Assembly: GCA_032622095.1 (NCBI GenBank) | Contig: CP136069.1 | Span: forward strand, 3,251,566-3,315,565 | Length of the DNA stretch: 64,000 nucleotides | Origin: Siphonodentalium dalli | Taxonomy: Eukaryota > Mollusca > Scaphopoda > Gadilida > Siphonodentaliidae | Direction: 5' to 3' | In this document: positions 1-11,621 of the stretch, one piece after another | Numbering within the stretch: the first letter of the stretch is position 1 | How the letters are laid out: each line of letters starts with the position of its first letter | Program-made: the position numbers and the translations under genes | The notes under the pieces: generated by a model | What the model was told of the DNA's origin: nothing | Database searches by the model: none | What the model saw: only the letters and a program-made list of their open reading frames with translations

Positions 1-868
1 AAGGACTAAAAATAATGAATCTTCTGGGAAGGACTAAAAATAATGAATCTCCTGGGAAGGACTAAAAATAATGAATCTCCTGGGAAGGACTAAAAATAAT
101 GAATCTCCTGGGAAGGACTAAAAATAATGAATCTCCTGGGAAGGACTAAAAATAATGAATCTCCTGGGAAGGACTAAAAATAATGAATCTTCTGGGAAGG
201 ACTAAAAATAATGAATCTTCTGGGAAGGACTAAAAATAATGAATCTCCTGGGAAGGACTAAAAATAATGAATCTCCTGGGAAGGACTAAAAATAATGAAT
301 CTTCTGGGAAGGACTAAAAATAATGAATCTTCTGGGAAGGACTAAAAATAATGAATCTCCTGGGAAGGACTAAAAATAATGAATCTTCTGGGAAGGACTA
401 AAAATAATGAATCTCCTGGGAAGGACTAAAAATAATGAATCTTCTGGGAAGGACTAAAAATAATGAATCTCCTGGGAAGGACTAAAAATAATGAATCTCC
501 TGGGAAGGACTAAAAATAATGAATCTTCTGGGAAGGACTAAAAATAATGAATCTCCTGGGAAGGACTAAAAATAATGAATCTTCTGGGAAGGACTAAAAA
601 TAATGAATCTCCTGGGAAGGACTAAAAATAATGAATCTTCTGGGAAGGACTAAAAATAATGAATCTTCTGGGAAGGACTAAAAATAATGAATCTCCTGGG
701 AAGGACTAAAAATAATGAATCTCCTGGGAAGGACTAAAAATAATGAATCTCCTGGGAAGGACTCAAAATAATGAATCTCCTGGGAAGGACTAAAAATAAT
801 GAATCTCCTGAGAAGGACTAAAAATAATGAATCTCATGAGAAGGACTAAAAATACTAAATTTTGTTTT
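1..868. repeat. 28-bp minisatellite (about 31 copies), continues before the window
   Basis: Unit AAGGACTAAAAATAATGAAT plus CTCCTGGG, alternating CTCCTGGG and CTTCTGGG variants in no fixed order. Copies are nearly identical until the last three, which decay (CTGAGAAGG, CATGAGAAGG). It lies in the ASPM intron after exon 8, about 75 bp beyond that exon's donor. No coding capacity is conserved. Confidence 0.97.
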
Positions 869-944
869 AAGATTCTCATAAACGATCTTTGTAAATTAGG
901 CCATGATTGTATTACCTCAATCTCGTAGTCCTTACAAATCGTAC

Positions 945-1075
945 CTTAACTTCAGAGTCCTTGCAGAACAAACAGGGGTTGTGGTCGATCAGCCTCTGTG
1001 ATTTAGCTGTGTCCAGGAAATAAACAAGCAAGATGAATCTCTTAAGTGTGTGTTCGGCAACAGCCTCTGCATAGC
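945..1075 (-). CDS. ASPM: ASPM exon 8: [13 protein letters not shown] block, last exon in window
   Basis: 131 nt, residues about 1216-1259. The acceptor chosen is TTTATCATTTTAG|GCTATGCAGAG, giving [16 protein letters not shown], the same length as the vertebrate RDGHEEALSKFTLKK. The AG nine bases downstream (GCAG|AGGCTG) also keeps the frame but drops three residues. The exon continues [19 protein letters not shown] and [10 protein letters not shown], ending at AAG|GTACGA (phase 0), the position after which the family continues toward the first CH domain. The remaining exons are beyond base 1. The acceptor and first seven exon bases are repeated about 30 times in the upstream intron (1076-2130). 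Confidence 0.95.
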
Positions 1076-2130
1076 CTAAAATGATAAACAAATTAACTCT
1101 CCACATAGCCTAACATGTTAGACAAATTAACTCTCCACATAGCCTAAAATGATAAACTGATTAAACCCCCGCATAGCCTAAAATGATAAACAAATTAACC
1201 CTCCGCATAGCCTAAAATGATAAACTGATTAAACCCCCGCATAGCCTAAAATGATAAACAAATTAACCCTCCGCATAGCCTAAAATGATAAACTGATTAA
1301 ACCCCCGCATAGCGTAAAATGATAAACTGATTAAACCCCTGCATAGCCTAAAATGATAAACCCCCGCATAGCCTAAAATGATAAACTGATTAAACCCCTG
1401 CATAGCCTAAATTGATAAACTGATTAAACCCCCGCATAGCCTAAAATGATAAACTGATTAAACCCCCGCATAGCGTAAAATGATAAACTGATTAAACCCC
1501 CGCATAGCCTAAAATGATAAACTGATTAAACCCCCGCATAGCCTAAAATGATAAACTGATTAAACCCCTGCATAGCCTAAAATGATAAACTGATTAAACC
1601 CCCGCATAGCCTAAAATGATAAACTGATTAAACCCCTGCATAGCCTAAAATGATAAACTGATTAAACCCCTGCATAGCCTAAAATGATAAACTGATTAAA
1701 CCCCCGCATAGCCTAAAATGATAAACTAATTAAACCCCCGCATAGCCTAAAATGATAAACTGATTAAACCCCCGCATAGCCTAAAATGATAAACTGATTA
1801 AACCCCCGCATAGCCTAAAATGATAAACTGATTAAACCCCCGCATAGCCTAAAATGATAAACTGATTAAACCCCCGCATAGCCTAAAATGATAAACTAAT
1901 TAAACCCCCGCATAGCCTAAAATGATAAACTGATTAAACCCCTGCATAGCCTAAAATGATAAACAAACAAACCCTCCGCATAGCCTAAAATGATAAACAA
2001 ACAAACCCTCCGCATAGCCTAAAATTATAGACAAATTAACCCTCTACAGATCCTAAAATTATAGACAAATTAACTCTCGGCATATCCTAAAATTATAGAC
2101 AAATTAACCTTCCGCATAACCTAAAATATT
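1076..2130. repeat. 34-bp minisatellite carrying the ASPM exon 8 acceptor
   Basis: About 30 copies of a unit that reads GCATAGCCTAAAATGATAAA plus CTGATTAAACCCCC on the + strand. On the gene (minus) strand each copy reads TTTATCATTTTAG|GCTATGC, identical to the exon 8 acceptor and its first seven exon bases. Copies next to the exon and at the distal end are more diverged; central ones are almost identical. If a canonical copy were used as an acceptor, the frame would read GC TAT GCG GGG GTT TAA, a stop within five codons. Confidence 0.95.
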
Positions 2131-2742
2131 ATGAACTTCTTCGGGTGCGTTAAACTGTTACATTAGTATTCAGGCAGTATGCCAACTGGAGGAATGTAGC
2201 ATTCTGCTACCACGCCAAAAATTTCAAGCAAATCTACAGTAGCACTCCATAGATACCATCATCTGAATTACGCTCAAATGTAAATATTTACTTCTCGATT
2301 CGGGACGCTACTATCAGCGATAAAGTAATCAAATAGATTTTGCCATCGAGAGATTATCGTCCATTTCTATTTGATCACCCTACCAGAGTGTTTCACATCA
2401 CTATTAAAAATTTAGCCCTCCACATAGCCAAATTAACCCTCTGCATAGTCTAAAGTTATAGATATATTAATCATCAGAGTAGCCAATAGACAAATTAACC
2501 CTCCTCATAGCCTAAAATTATAGATATCGGTAAATTAACTCAAAGTCGAACTTGACCTGTATTTTGGGTTAGTAAACCCACATACCAACTTTCATTCCAT
2601 TCAGACTTACAAAATTTATCGTCAGGAAACCAAAAAAAACGTACCCTGGCGGATGGACCAATAACACAATAGTTACCGTTAAAAAAAAAAACAGCGGTAT
2701 AAAAAGATTAGAATCATTGACTGACAAAAAACAATAATTTAC
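2131..2742. repeat. Intron 7 remainder: dispersed repeat fragments
   Basis: 2131-2400 is related to 39540-39800 (shared ...ATGCCAACTGGAGGAATG..., CACTCCATAGA and GTAAATATTTAC blocks), a dispersed element of unknown class. 2400-2540 holds decayed copies of the 34-bp unit (CCTCCACATAGCC, CCTCTGCATAGTC). 2545-2690 resembles the '...TTGACCTGTATTTTG...' repeat also found near 5860 and 49080. Confidence 0.6.
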
Positions 2743-2884
2743 CATCTCTGTAAAGATGAGGCACGGTTGGATGCGAGTATTCAGCAGCAATATCTGGGTT
2801 ACTGAGTAATCTGGTTACAATAAACCGTGATATACCAATGACGTCATCGTTACTCTGTATCGGTAGAATCTCACCATATGTTGT
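2743..2884 (-). CDS. ASPM: ASPM exon 7: TTYGE... [19 protein letters not shown]
   Basis: 142 nt, residues about 1169-1215. The acceptor is TTTGTTTACAG|ACAACATATG (phase 0) and the donor GATG|GTAAAT (phase 1). It encodes [18 protein letters not shown] and then [20 protein letters not shown] and TVPHLYRD, which matches the family almost position by position (vertebrate TTYGELI... [19 protein letters not shown]). The upstream intron holds a 37-bp minisatellite about 55 bp from the acceptor (2940-3145). Confidence 0.96.
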
Positions 2885-2939
2885 CTGTAAACAAAAATAT
2901 ACGTAATTACTATAATCTGATTTATGGCGCAAAATATGT

Positions 2940-3145
2940 GTGTGCACAAAGGGTCACTGACCGGCTCAAAATATGTGCGCGCACACAGGGTCACTAACCG
3001 GCGCAAAATATGTGTGCGCACACAGGGTCACTGACTGGCTCAAAATATGTGTGCGCATACAGGGTCACTGACCGGCTCAAAATATGTATGCACACACAGG
3101 GTCACTGACCGGCTCAAAATATGTATGCACACACAGGGTTACTGA
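2940..3145. repeat. 37-bp minisatellite, about 6 copies (ASPM intron 6)
   Basis: Unit GGCTCAAAATATGTGTGCGC plus ACACAGGGTCACTGACC. It includes the near-palindrome GTGTGCGCACAC. Copies differ at the GCGC/GCAC core. The array starts about 55 bp upstream of the exon 7 acceptor but does not contain splice-site sequence. Confidence 0.9.
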
Positions 3146-3483
3146 CAGGATAAAAATATTTTATATTTGACCGACACGTTTTCATCTCAATGTCATTTGT
3201 CAAAATGTATTAATTATAAAACCAACAAGTCGCCACAGAAGATTACATTTGAGAGCAGAGAATATATACATTGTAAAATCATTAATAGATTAGGCCAAAA
3301 TATTACACGTTCTAGGTTTTCATACATGCAAATTTTTTTAAATCCTTACTCAAGAAAATATTGATTTTTTTATATTAAAAATAATAAATAACAAAAATTA
3401 TTCTCAAATCCTACCTAAAAAAAAAAAAAATTGGATGAAAATATGCTTTCAAAAAAAAATCTCGCCTTTTATTGCGCACATAC

Positions 3484-3551
3484 CTCCAAACCAACACGCA
3501 GCCACAGAGGGTTATACGATAACAAGAGATCCAATATTTGCTGTTTGATTC
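3484..3551 (-). CDS. ASPM: ASPM exon 6: 68-nt exon, SYNPLWLRVGLE
   Basis: Tiny exon found by homology, phase 1 in and phase 0 out. The acceptor is TTTCCCCAG|GAATCA and the donor GAG|GTATGT. With the last base of exon 5 it encodes GIKQQILDLLLSYNPLWLR followed by VGLE, the counterpart of the vertebrate segment ending NPLWLRIGLE. It fills exactly the gap between exons 5 and 7. It cannot be seen as an open frame on its own because both flanks stop quickly. Confidence 0.93.
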
Positions 3552-3859
3552 CTGGGGAAAAAATATAAAATGAACTATATAACAAATATCAATCAACGGC
3601 TCCTTGTATAAGGTTTTTGTAAACTATAACATGAGTACAATTAAACAATATACAAAATTAGATAAAAGATATGAAAATGTACAGTAATTGTCAGCCCTAT
3701 AGAAACATGCATGCTGCTGGTACCGGTATGTTGATTACTGCTCCAGCAATGGCATGTTAAGCTTAACATTGTTAGAATTATTTGTGACAACACTCAGATT
3801 CAGCACTCCTCATTAAAATGTTGAATTTCCTTTTCTGATTACCATACATGTAAATGCAT

Positions 3860-4918
3860 TAGTGATGTTCCGATAATCGGAATCGGAATCGGCCATCGGC
3901 CGATAATCGCCCATCGGAAATTAATCGTACCTCGCAGTTGAACATAGGCTTTTACCGATTGTCAAAATAAATAAAAACGTTCTAGTATCTAAGCGCAATG
4001 TGCACGCTTTAATAAACATACGCAATACAACTGTAGTATTGAATGTAAAACGCAGTTGTAACAGCCTAAAAAGAAGCCATTGGCATCATCAAAGCAGTCT
4101 GATATGATGATATATTATAAGAATGGCAATACGCATGCCCGATCGCATCCCGTGTAATATGAAGTTATTGGTTCAATCGCGTTGACACGAAATAGATTCA
4201 AAGAAAGATTTAATTAAAAAGCTGACCTGATTACAGTGAGGCTTCCTCTAGAGCACGTGTCATGTGACGTCACGTGCTATGTCAATAACTTGAAGCACAC
4301 ACTGAATGAATTAATACAGTTGTTATCAGAACTGTCTTCAATAACGATCAACGTTAGTAGGGGCATAATTAGCTTTTTCGTCTGTACAACGTATGCTATG
4401 AAATACGCTTAGCTCCACGTTGAACTTGCGAAACCAAAATTGAGCAGGCGGAACTATAAAAGCTTCTGAGTTGTTAAAAGATAAAAGGTGTGACCAATGT
4501 AAACTTGGGAAATCTCAGACAATATAGTTAATAATCATCGCCATTCCATACATTGTTGCAACTTACAAGTATACAATCAAGACTTTTACTCCGCATGCAA
4601 GTGTTCCACACATGGTCATAACGTTACTCTGAGTCGGCACCTTTGATCTCTTTGTCAAAACAACTACCGGTATACATCAAAGGAAGCACACAACCGACGT
4701 CGGCAGAAATACTGTCACGACAGTGTGTATATATTTCTTTGATGTATTTGGCTTTGAAACTATGCGGGATATGGAGTGCATTGGGTGTATATAAGTCCAT
4801 TATAGGAACAAACGCACAATATATATAAACATCGGAATCGGAATCGGAAATCGGCCGATTGTGCCTCCAGTTATCGGAAATCGGTCCGATAAGCTTTTTC
4901 ATTATCGGAACATCACTA
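3860..4918. mobile_element. Non-autonomous hAT-like transposon with 8-bp target duplication
   Basis: 1059 bp bounded by TAGTGATGTTCCGATAAT and its inverted partner ATTATCGGAACATCACTA. Both sides carry the direct repeat AAATGCAT (3852-3859 and 4919-4926). An 8-bp duplication and TAGTG...CACTA-type ends are characteristic of hAT elements. Subterminal CGGAATCGG/CCGATTCCG-type repeats are dense at both ends. No transposase could be read inside. It lies in ASPM intron 5, inside an older repeat (3600-5150) that has a sister copy at about 29130-30600. Confidence 0.88.
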
Positions 4919-5183
4919 AAATGCATATCACAACATTGGAACTCACATGGATTTAAGTGTATGCATGGTCGCTATATCTGTACATGTACTGCCATGATAT
5001 TTGAGTTTGATAGGTATACAAAAAAATAATAATATAATAATAGAATTCTGATTAATCCAGCATTGGATATGATACGCAACACCTTTTAGAACCTTCGTTT
5101 ATCAAAGACATTGCACAATTACATATTTTCATAACAGTTGGAGAAAAAAAAAAATCGATTTAAATAAGGCCAAAAAAAATAAA

Positions 5184-6588
5184 GTTTTGGTTCTCAGGCC
5201 CCGCCGCATTGAATAAAAAGGGCCGCATTAGGCCTTTTTATTGCAATGCCTAATGTTATGACAAAAAAACTTTTTTTTTGGGATGTTATCAACATGTCCA
5301 TAGCAGATGTGTGTTGAATATTAGTGTGCATTGAGCTCTAACATGTAATGTGTTAAAAAGTGACTTGCAGGCTTACAACATGAAGTAGATGACTACAATT
5401 AAGAAAATGATTAGCTGATCCTCATGCTCTTCTTACAATTAGTCATTGTGAACAACTTACACTAATTGTAACTTTTATATACAATTTAAAGGCACAGGAC
5501 TAAATTCAGGATCACATATTAGAATGGGGAGGTATCAGTTTTTAGACAACAAGTGCACCGCTGGGCGGAGGTAACGCCCCCGACTGTGCAATCAGAGAGG
5601 ATTTTGCTTATTTTTGTGCATTCTACCAGGTAACATTTTGACCAAACTTGAGGCCTGGTCAGAACTTTCTTTTCTGAGCACAGAAACTTTCTGGTTAAGC
5701 GCTATAAAAATGCCACATGTTGTTCCATATTAGCTTCAAATTTGGTCTGGTGCCACAAAAATAGAAGGAAAACTGATTTTTTTTTTTTTTTTTTTAAATG
5801 AATTTTTTAAGTCGAAAAAGGGTCATAACTCTCACAAAAATTATCCGATTGAACCGAAATTTTACCTTGACCTGTATTGCGATATTGGTAATACACACAA
5901 AAAAAAACGGGTTTTGCAAATAAACAATCCAAAATCAACTTATCATCGGGAAACCAAAAAAAGTAGCAAAAAGGGGTGTAACTCTGGAAAAAATGGCGGA
6001 CGAAACCACGGCAATGGGGAAATCTTGTCCCCCCGGCTGGTCTATTGGCATACCAAAGATCAACTGAATTAATTTAGCGAAACCAAAGTTATGAGTTGAA
6101 ACGTTCGTATGCCACAGAAAACTGAATTTTCTAAGTCCAAAAAGGGGCGTAACTCTGGAAAAAATGGGAGGACGAAACCGCAGTTAGGGGGAAATCTTGT
6201 CCCCCCGGCTGGTCTATTAGCAAACCAAAGATCAACTGAATTGAGTTAGCGAAACCAAAGTTATGAGTTGAAACGTTCGTACGGACGGCTCCACTATATA
6301 CCCCCAAATCTCCATCGGAGATCGGGGGCATAACAATAACAGTAGTTAATGTCAGGGGCATTATATATTGTCTCGTAATCCCAGTCATACACTGGTGGTA
6401 CAATGTCATTTTTATATAAGACTGAATGAGTTTATATGCATAACAGTTCCCTCTACCTTTCTGGTTATTACTAGACAGAGGAAGGTATCTTTGTCCATGC
6501 TTACTATGCGCAGAAAAAAATAAAAAATAAAAATAAAACCCTCCCTCCCTCATTGATTTGAAGAAAAAAATTGCCCGAGAACCAAAAC
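5184..6588. mobile_element. Probable TIR element in ASPM intron 5
   Basis: Ends GTTTTGGTTCTCAGGC and GCCCGAGAACCAAAAC are inverted repeats with one mismatch. The insert splits an older hAT/Charlie-like repeat: flanks at 5150-5180 and 6600-6675 together resemble 30590-30690. Inside are two copies of a segment around 'AGGGGTGTAACTCTGGAAAA' (5970 and 6140) followed by a GTTATGAGTTGAAACG motif, and a palindromic GGGCCGCATTAGGCC stretch. No protein is recognisable. Confidence 0.55.
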
Positions 6589-6676
6589 ACTTTTTTTTTT
6601 GGGCCTAAAAAAAAATCTTATTTATTAAATCAAATTTATTTTTTCTATTGATTTAAAAAAAAATCACCAACCCTGG

Positions 6677-6781
6677 CCCTAAGTAATCGACTCCTTAACC
6701 ACAGCAGAATTATGGGTAACTTTTCAGGATTTAGTCGGAAATATGCTGTGGTTAAGGAGTCAACTATTTAGGGCATTACTG
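6677..6781. mobile_element. Truncated Tc1/mariner-type foldback MITE touching the ASPM exon 5 donor
   Basis: Same family as the element at 11622. The right end ...TTAGGGCATTACTG is followed by TA (6782-6783) and then the eight intron bases up to the exon 5 donor. The left end is truncated, starting at GCCCTAAGTAATCGACTCC, and fused to the end of an older repeat (CCAACCCTG). Confidence 0.8.
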
Positions 6782-6791
6782 TAGCACATAC

Positions 6792-7028
6792 CTAAATCTG
6801 CATGAATCATTTTGTCTTTCCTGACAGCTATCCTCTTTGCGACAACCTCTGCCTCCAGCTTGTGAATGATACGAATCATTGACTCTGACTGGAACAATCT
6901 GCATGCCGATCTCCTCAACCGATTCAGTCTCTGTCTGGCAGCGTATGCACGGAAAGACAGGACTTCCTTTGTCGGCGCCAGATTCTGGGTATTCGCTCGA
7001 CCATCGAGTGCTAATTTATGTGCATCGA
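6792..7028 (-). CDS. ASPM: ASPM exon 5: [22 protein letters not shown] helical block
   Basis: 237 nt, residues about 1067-1145. The acceptor is CTGATTTATGCAG|TCGATG and the donor G|GTATGT, both phase 1. It contains the conserved family stretch [19 protein letters not shown] followed by [20 protein letters not shown] and [22 protein letters not shown], predicted as continuous, basic, amphipathic helix. The vertebrate counterpart has [20 protein letters not shown] at this place. The donor is under unusual pressure: a Tc1/mariner-type element ends at 6781, leaving only 8 intron bases between donor and its TA target site. Confidence 0.96.
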
Positions 7029-10000
7029 CTGCATAAATCAGAAAAACAATCATGTTACAAGTAATTCAAAATAATTATAAAGTACTAAACATGATAAAAA
7101 CATTAAATAACTAGAATGCACTCACTGGAGCTGCCTATACTTGCGCCCATCACACATTTGGCATGTTGTGTGGTGTCTTGCCAACAACAGTTTGAACCAC
7201 GGGTGCTGGCCCCTCGTTTGAGAGATCGATAAAAAAAATCTAGATATCAAATCTATATTCATCCATCGCTGAAATAGTTGTGTGTACGGACATAATATCT
7301 CTGTTATCTCAAGTTGATCTACACTAGTTACACTAATGATAGTCTTAGTAATACGTACGAGTTGTTTGACATATTAATATAACACTACAGACATCGTTCA
7401 CATGAAAGGGTGTGAAGACGATTGGTTGCCGACGATGCTATATTATATGCCAATTGGGTTAACTTACTAGTTTGACTAGAATGATATCAAGTGTGTATGC
7501 CGACACAATTAATTAAAAGAAACGGGATCATTGGTTAGTCTTTGATTAACAATGTGTCAACGTGAACATGCCCTTATCGACTGATCTACAGACTTCGGGA
7601 ACATATCAAAATGTCTATTGCGTTGAGAATGAGAAAGCTTGTTTTCCCAGTTAATTAATAAGGCATTTTAATAATCCATGTTTCCACATTCACATTTTCA
7701 GTGCAATTGTTTTTCAATTGAACCACGCGCTCGACTGTTTGACCGGACATGATTTATATGCACCAGGATCTTTCGAAAATGTTTTGAACTTTCCAGAAAT
7801 ATGTTCGCACCTCAGTCACTGCGAAAAAAAAAACGATTCCGCACGCATCTTTTAGACATGATCTCAACTCATTTCCTCGCGTTTGATGTTATATAAAATA
7901 GGCTTATAATGGGCATGTACTGTTGCCGATGTTTGTTTTACATGTAGTATATATATTTATAATAATCAAACACGAAGTTGTTGGCAGATGAAATGGTTTA
8001 GCCTGTCCGTGTAATACGAGTCTCAGCTGTCTGGACATCGACGCAATCATGTCTGTGTTTTGCGCGCCCATGTAGCTTGTGACGCCATGTAGCTTGTGAC
8101 GTCCTGATGTGCGTCGTGATCGGTTTTCAGAAAGAAATAATTCAATATTGTTCATTTATGAACGATTTAATACCAAAATAAAACCAGATAACAATGCAAA
8201 TTAAGTATATATGTGGATTTAAATAACAATTGATGCCACCATTTCATATTAGCGCGTGTTCATTTTTACAGTATGTACATCCGGTATGACGTAACATATT
8301 CACGGAAGGAAGGAAGGATAAACAGACATCCGAGCCGAAAACATTACTTGCGTCCAGCATAGACTGGCGCAAGTAATTATAGATCACAAATACCGGTAGT
8401 TTCAGATGATTAAAACTTTAAAAGCCCATTTAATTTTCGAACCCCCAGATCACATTATATAACATATATGCCATATTACATGTAATTGTATATACCATTT
8501 GAAACAGGAAGCTCCAAAACATTATATTAACTTATCCGGTGCAATAAACTCAGAAAATGTGGTTTTTGTTGAAGTACCGCCATGTTTTCCGTGCTTAAGT
8601 TTCATCTGGACTCTACTGCAAAGTCTATTAATTTCAATGACGGGAATAACTCAATGTCTTAGTTAATAAAATTCTGTGAGCGAAACAGGGGAAATGTTTC
8701 TATGATTTCAGCTATATTCTATTACGGCAGGGCTAGATTTAACTGGATTTGCATCGCGAAACCACGTGTGTTTATTTATTTTCGTAATTAAATTTAGCAA
8801 GTCGCGACTGCGCATGCTCTTCTAATTCGGCATCATCCGTCACCGGACGTGAGCCTCGGGGGCGGTGATGGAATCTGACGAGGTTTGACAAATGACTGGT
8901 ATTACTGCACGCGTCAAAACTCTGAACCTATCGATGTGGTTAGACGAATGTTGACCACAAGTCTTGTCAAACACCCATCGCAAGAGATTACATTTTCTCC
9001 ACTCCCTATAACAAATTAAAGAACAGACGACGTATGACATCTACCGGTATGCTCCCTATATAATATATTTTGGCCAGTCGATGGGAGTTAGCCGCAACAT
9101 TTTGCAACAAAATGGGCACCCAATAGTCAGTTCGTTCCGCAGGGCAACATAATAATGCGGAATTGTGCTATTTTTAGTTAACTGGGAATTCCCAATTAGA
9201 TTCACAAAATGATAACAAATTTACCCGTTAAAAAGAATGAAACAAGTAGTTTAAGCGCCGGAGTTGACAATGAGAAAAAAAAGAAGCAGAAATCTGACAC
9301 AAAAAGAATCGACATTGCGCCACCTCAGCATAAATTTAAAACCGTAACAGTAAAAAAAATGGATTAATAACGACTTAGCCATTTACAGTTTACCATGCTG
9401 ATAAAAATGGATCGAAGTTTTAATCATTTTGGTGCACTAATTAGTACAACACATGATTTTGATTATTATTTGTTGCTTGCTTAATGCCTTAATGAAACTT
9501 CACATTAATTTCATAATTTTCATTGGTTGTTTCCTTCCTTAGTGATTGCTTGGCAATATGACATTGGTACATGGAATACAGTGAGACTGATCTAAGGTTT
9601 TGATCATGCTGTTCATTACAGCAAAAACAAACATGTTACATTATAATTATAAACATGATCAGAGATGGTAAAACATTGATAACAGAACACAATAATACTG
9701 ACGTTATACTGGGGTACAGGGGTTTTGAAAGTGTATAGGTAGCTCAGTTTACATGTATATTAAATTGGTGCCTGTCAGTGACAGGCACGCTCAGGGGAAA
9801 TTTGAGAAATTATTTGCAGGCTTGCCCATGCTCAATGGGCACCTTCTGAGACAGACGTTCCAAATGGTGATGAATTTAATATAGTATTTTATTACATGAT
9901 CCTACCCTTATTCCATTCAATAAATTGTGATATTAAACGTTCGTTTAATAACAGGAAATAGTGCCAGGTGACCTTTGACTTCCGGTTTGTTGTCAGTTAA

Positions 10001-10283
10001 CATTCCGTACGCTACGTCTCAAAATACTATGGCTTCCAATATTTTTCCAACAAACTATCATGAATGAAGAGTTTGAAAAGTTATGTCACTAAATATACAC
10101 CATTAAATACGCCAAAGAGTCTTTATTTATCTGGAACTATTTCTTTATGCGTACAAACAACGAATAGTTACGTGAAACGTCATCGCATGCCTTATAGAAG
10201 CCGATGTTAGTTTCGCGTCCCATTTGTTGATTTAAGTTTATGATTTGTCGATGTTTTGGATCACGTAATAATTACAATCTACC
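7029..10283. other. ASPM intron 4, distal part: no recognisable feature
   Basis: Unique-looking AT-rich sequence. I saw no exon, RNA gene or array. Small items: an ACGCCATGTAGCTTGTG doublet near 8070-8100, and a GCCTGTCAGTGACAGGC hairpin at 9769-9787. Confidence 0.5.
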
Positions 10284-10413
10284 ACTCGTCTCCAGTTTAT
10301 AGCGGAAATTACAAAACTCGTCCAGTAAATTAGGTCTGGACCTCGCATAAGGCTCGGTCCAGACCTAATTTACTGGACTCGTTTTGTAAATTCCGCTATA
10401 AACTGGGGACTCG
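10284..10413. mobile_element. Foldback element, 130 bp palindrome
   Basis: Arms ACTCGTCTCCAGTTTATAGC... and ...GCTATAAACTGGGGACTCGT pair over about 60 bp each. The centre is GGTCTGGACC...GGTCCAGACC. A partial copy of one arm recurs at 41495-41545 (GGTCCAGACCTAATTTACTA) and near 51995-52040. Confidence 0.8.
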
Positions 10414-10572
10414 TTGTAGATCCTCTATTTAATCATATTTTCATAGATTGTTATTAAAACCGTATATCAATCATTCAATGCAATATAAAAACAATAATCG
10501 GCGACTCGAAAATTAAATGGGCCTTTAAATGCCGATACATTTCGTGTGCTGGTGCTGCATTAAAGATGCTGT

Positions 10573-10736
10573 GCCAGTGCATTCTCTTATATATGCGAGT
10601 CTCCCATAGGGAGCCTCGCATATATAAGAGAATGCACTGGCTTATGATGTCAAGGTAATTATTGTTAGGCAAATGTATTCTCTTTTATATGTGAGGCTTC
10701 CAATGGGAGACTCGCTTAAAAAGAGAATGCATTGGC
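10573..10736. mobile_element. Two copies of the GCATTCTCTTATATATGCGAG hairpin
   Basis: 10573-10641 is an almost perfect 69-bp palindrome (GCCAGTGCATTCTCTTATAT ... mirrored). 10671-10736 is a diverged second copy. This hairpin is the commonest repeat in the window; see 16594 for the full element. Confidence 0.85.
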
Positions 10737-11621
10737 ACAGGGTTTTCGCAAAATTTCAGGAAGCTTCTGTCATGAAAGTGTTTTAAATAGTTTCATATGA
10801 TTAAAACATTAAATGCCGTAAACTCATTTTCATTTATATAATTACCATGTTGTTTATATCATTCATAGAGCAGTGGTATTTTTCAGTCATCCCTGGCTGA
10901 AAATTCATTCATTTGTTGCAAATACTATAAAAGGAGATGACCCCATAAATGGATTTAGTGTACAGGTCCCCTTTAAGAGTTTATGCATTCTGAAATTAAT
11001 GCTCAGTACATATGGACATGTTGGAAAAACATGCCAAAAAATAGAATTTTTGTTTTCTTACTTTTTTTTAGTCATAATTTCTAAAATCAAAATAAAACGT
11101 CCAATGTGGGCCATTTATTTCAATGTGGCAGTGCCTGAGTAACAATTTGTTAATTTTGGATGGCCTTACCCTTAACTATGTATACACATATTCTCAAAAT
11201 AAACACAAACACAATCATTGCGTTCCTAACACGTTGAAGTTAGTTGTGACCGCGTTTAAAGCGGACCATGTTGAATTTAACTCGTTGCCTTGGGAGTAAA
11301 CGTGGCTGCGTAAATCAGTGCTGAATTAGCCAATTTTATAGTACCAGTATATCTTTAATTATGCTTTATTAATGTTCACATTTGAATAATTTCTTCACTG
11401 TCTTATGTTGTGTTGTGTGTTATCTCGACCGTGTTTTGTTATGTTGACGGTTACACTGACCGCATTATATTGCGTTGATGGTTATCTTGACCGCAATGAA
11501 AATTGGAGTATTAATTAACGTTGCGACCTCGTTGCATTAACACTAGATGGTAATTTTTCAACGCGGTCTCACAGCGGTTCCAGCATGGTTGAGAGGGACA
11601 CTTATTTTGAGAATATGTGTA
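10737..11621. other. ASPM intron 4, central part: nothing recognised
   Basis: AT-rich, no array. 11220-11600 repeats short variants of 'GTTGACGGTTA...GACCGC' without a regular period. Confidence 0.4.

Noticed and set aside
1-868. CRISPR-like array because of regular repeats
   Set aside because: Units are directly adjacent without unique spacers, and the window is eukaryotic.
1066-1076. Exon 8 acceptor at GCAG|AGGCTG (exon start 1066)
   Set aside because: It is in frame, but the upstream TTTTAG|GCTATG restores the exact family length of the RDG...TLK segment. It may still be a minor alternative site.
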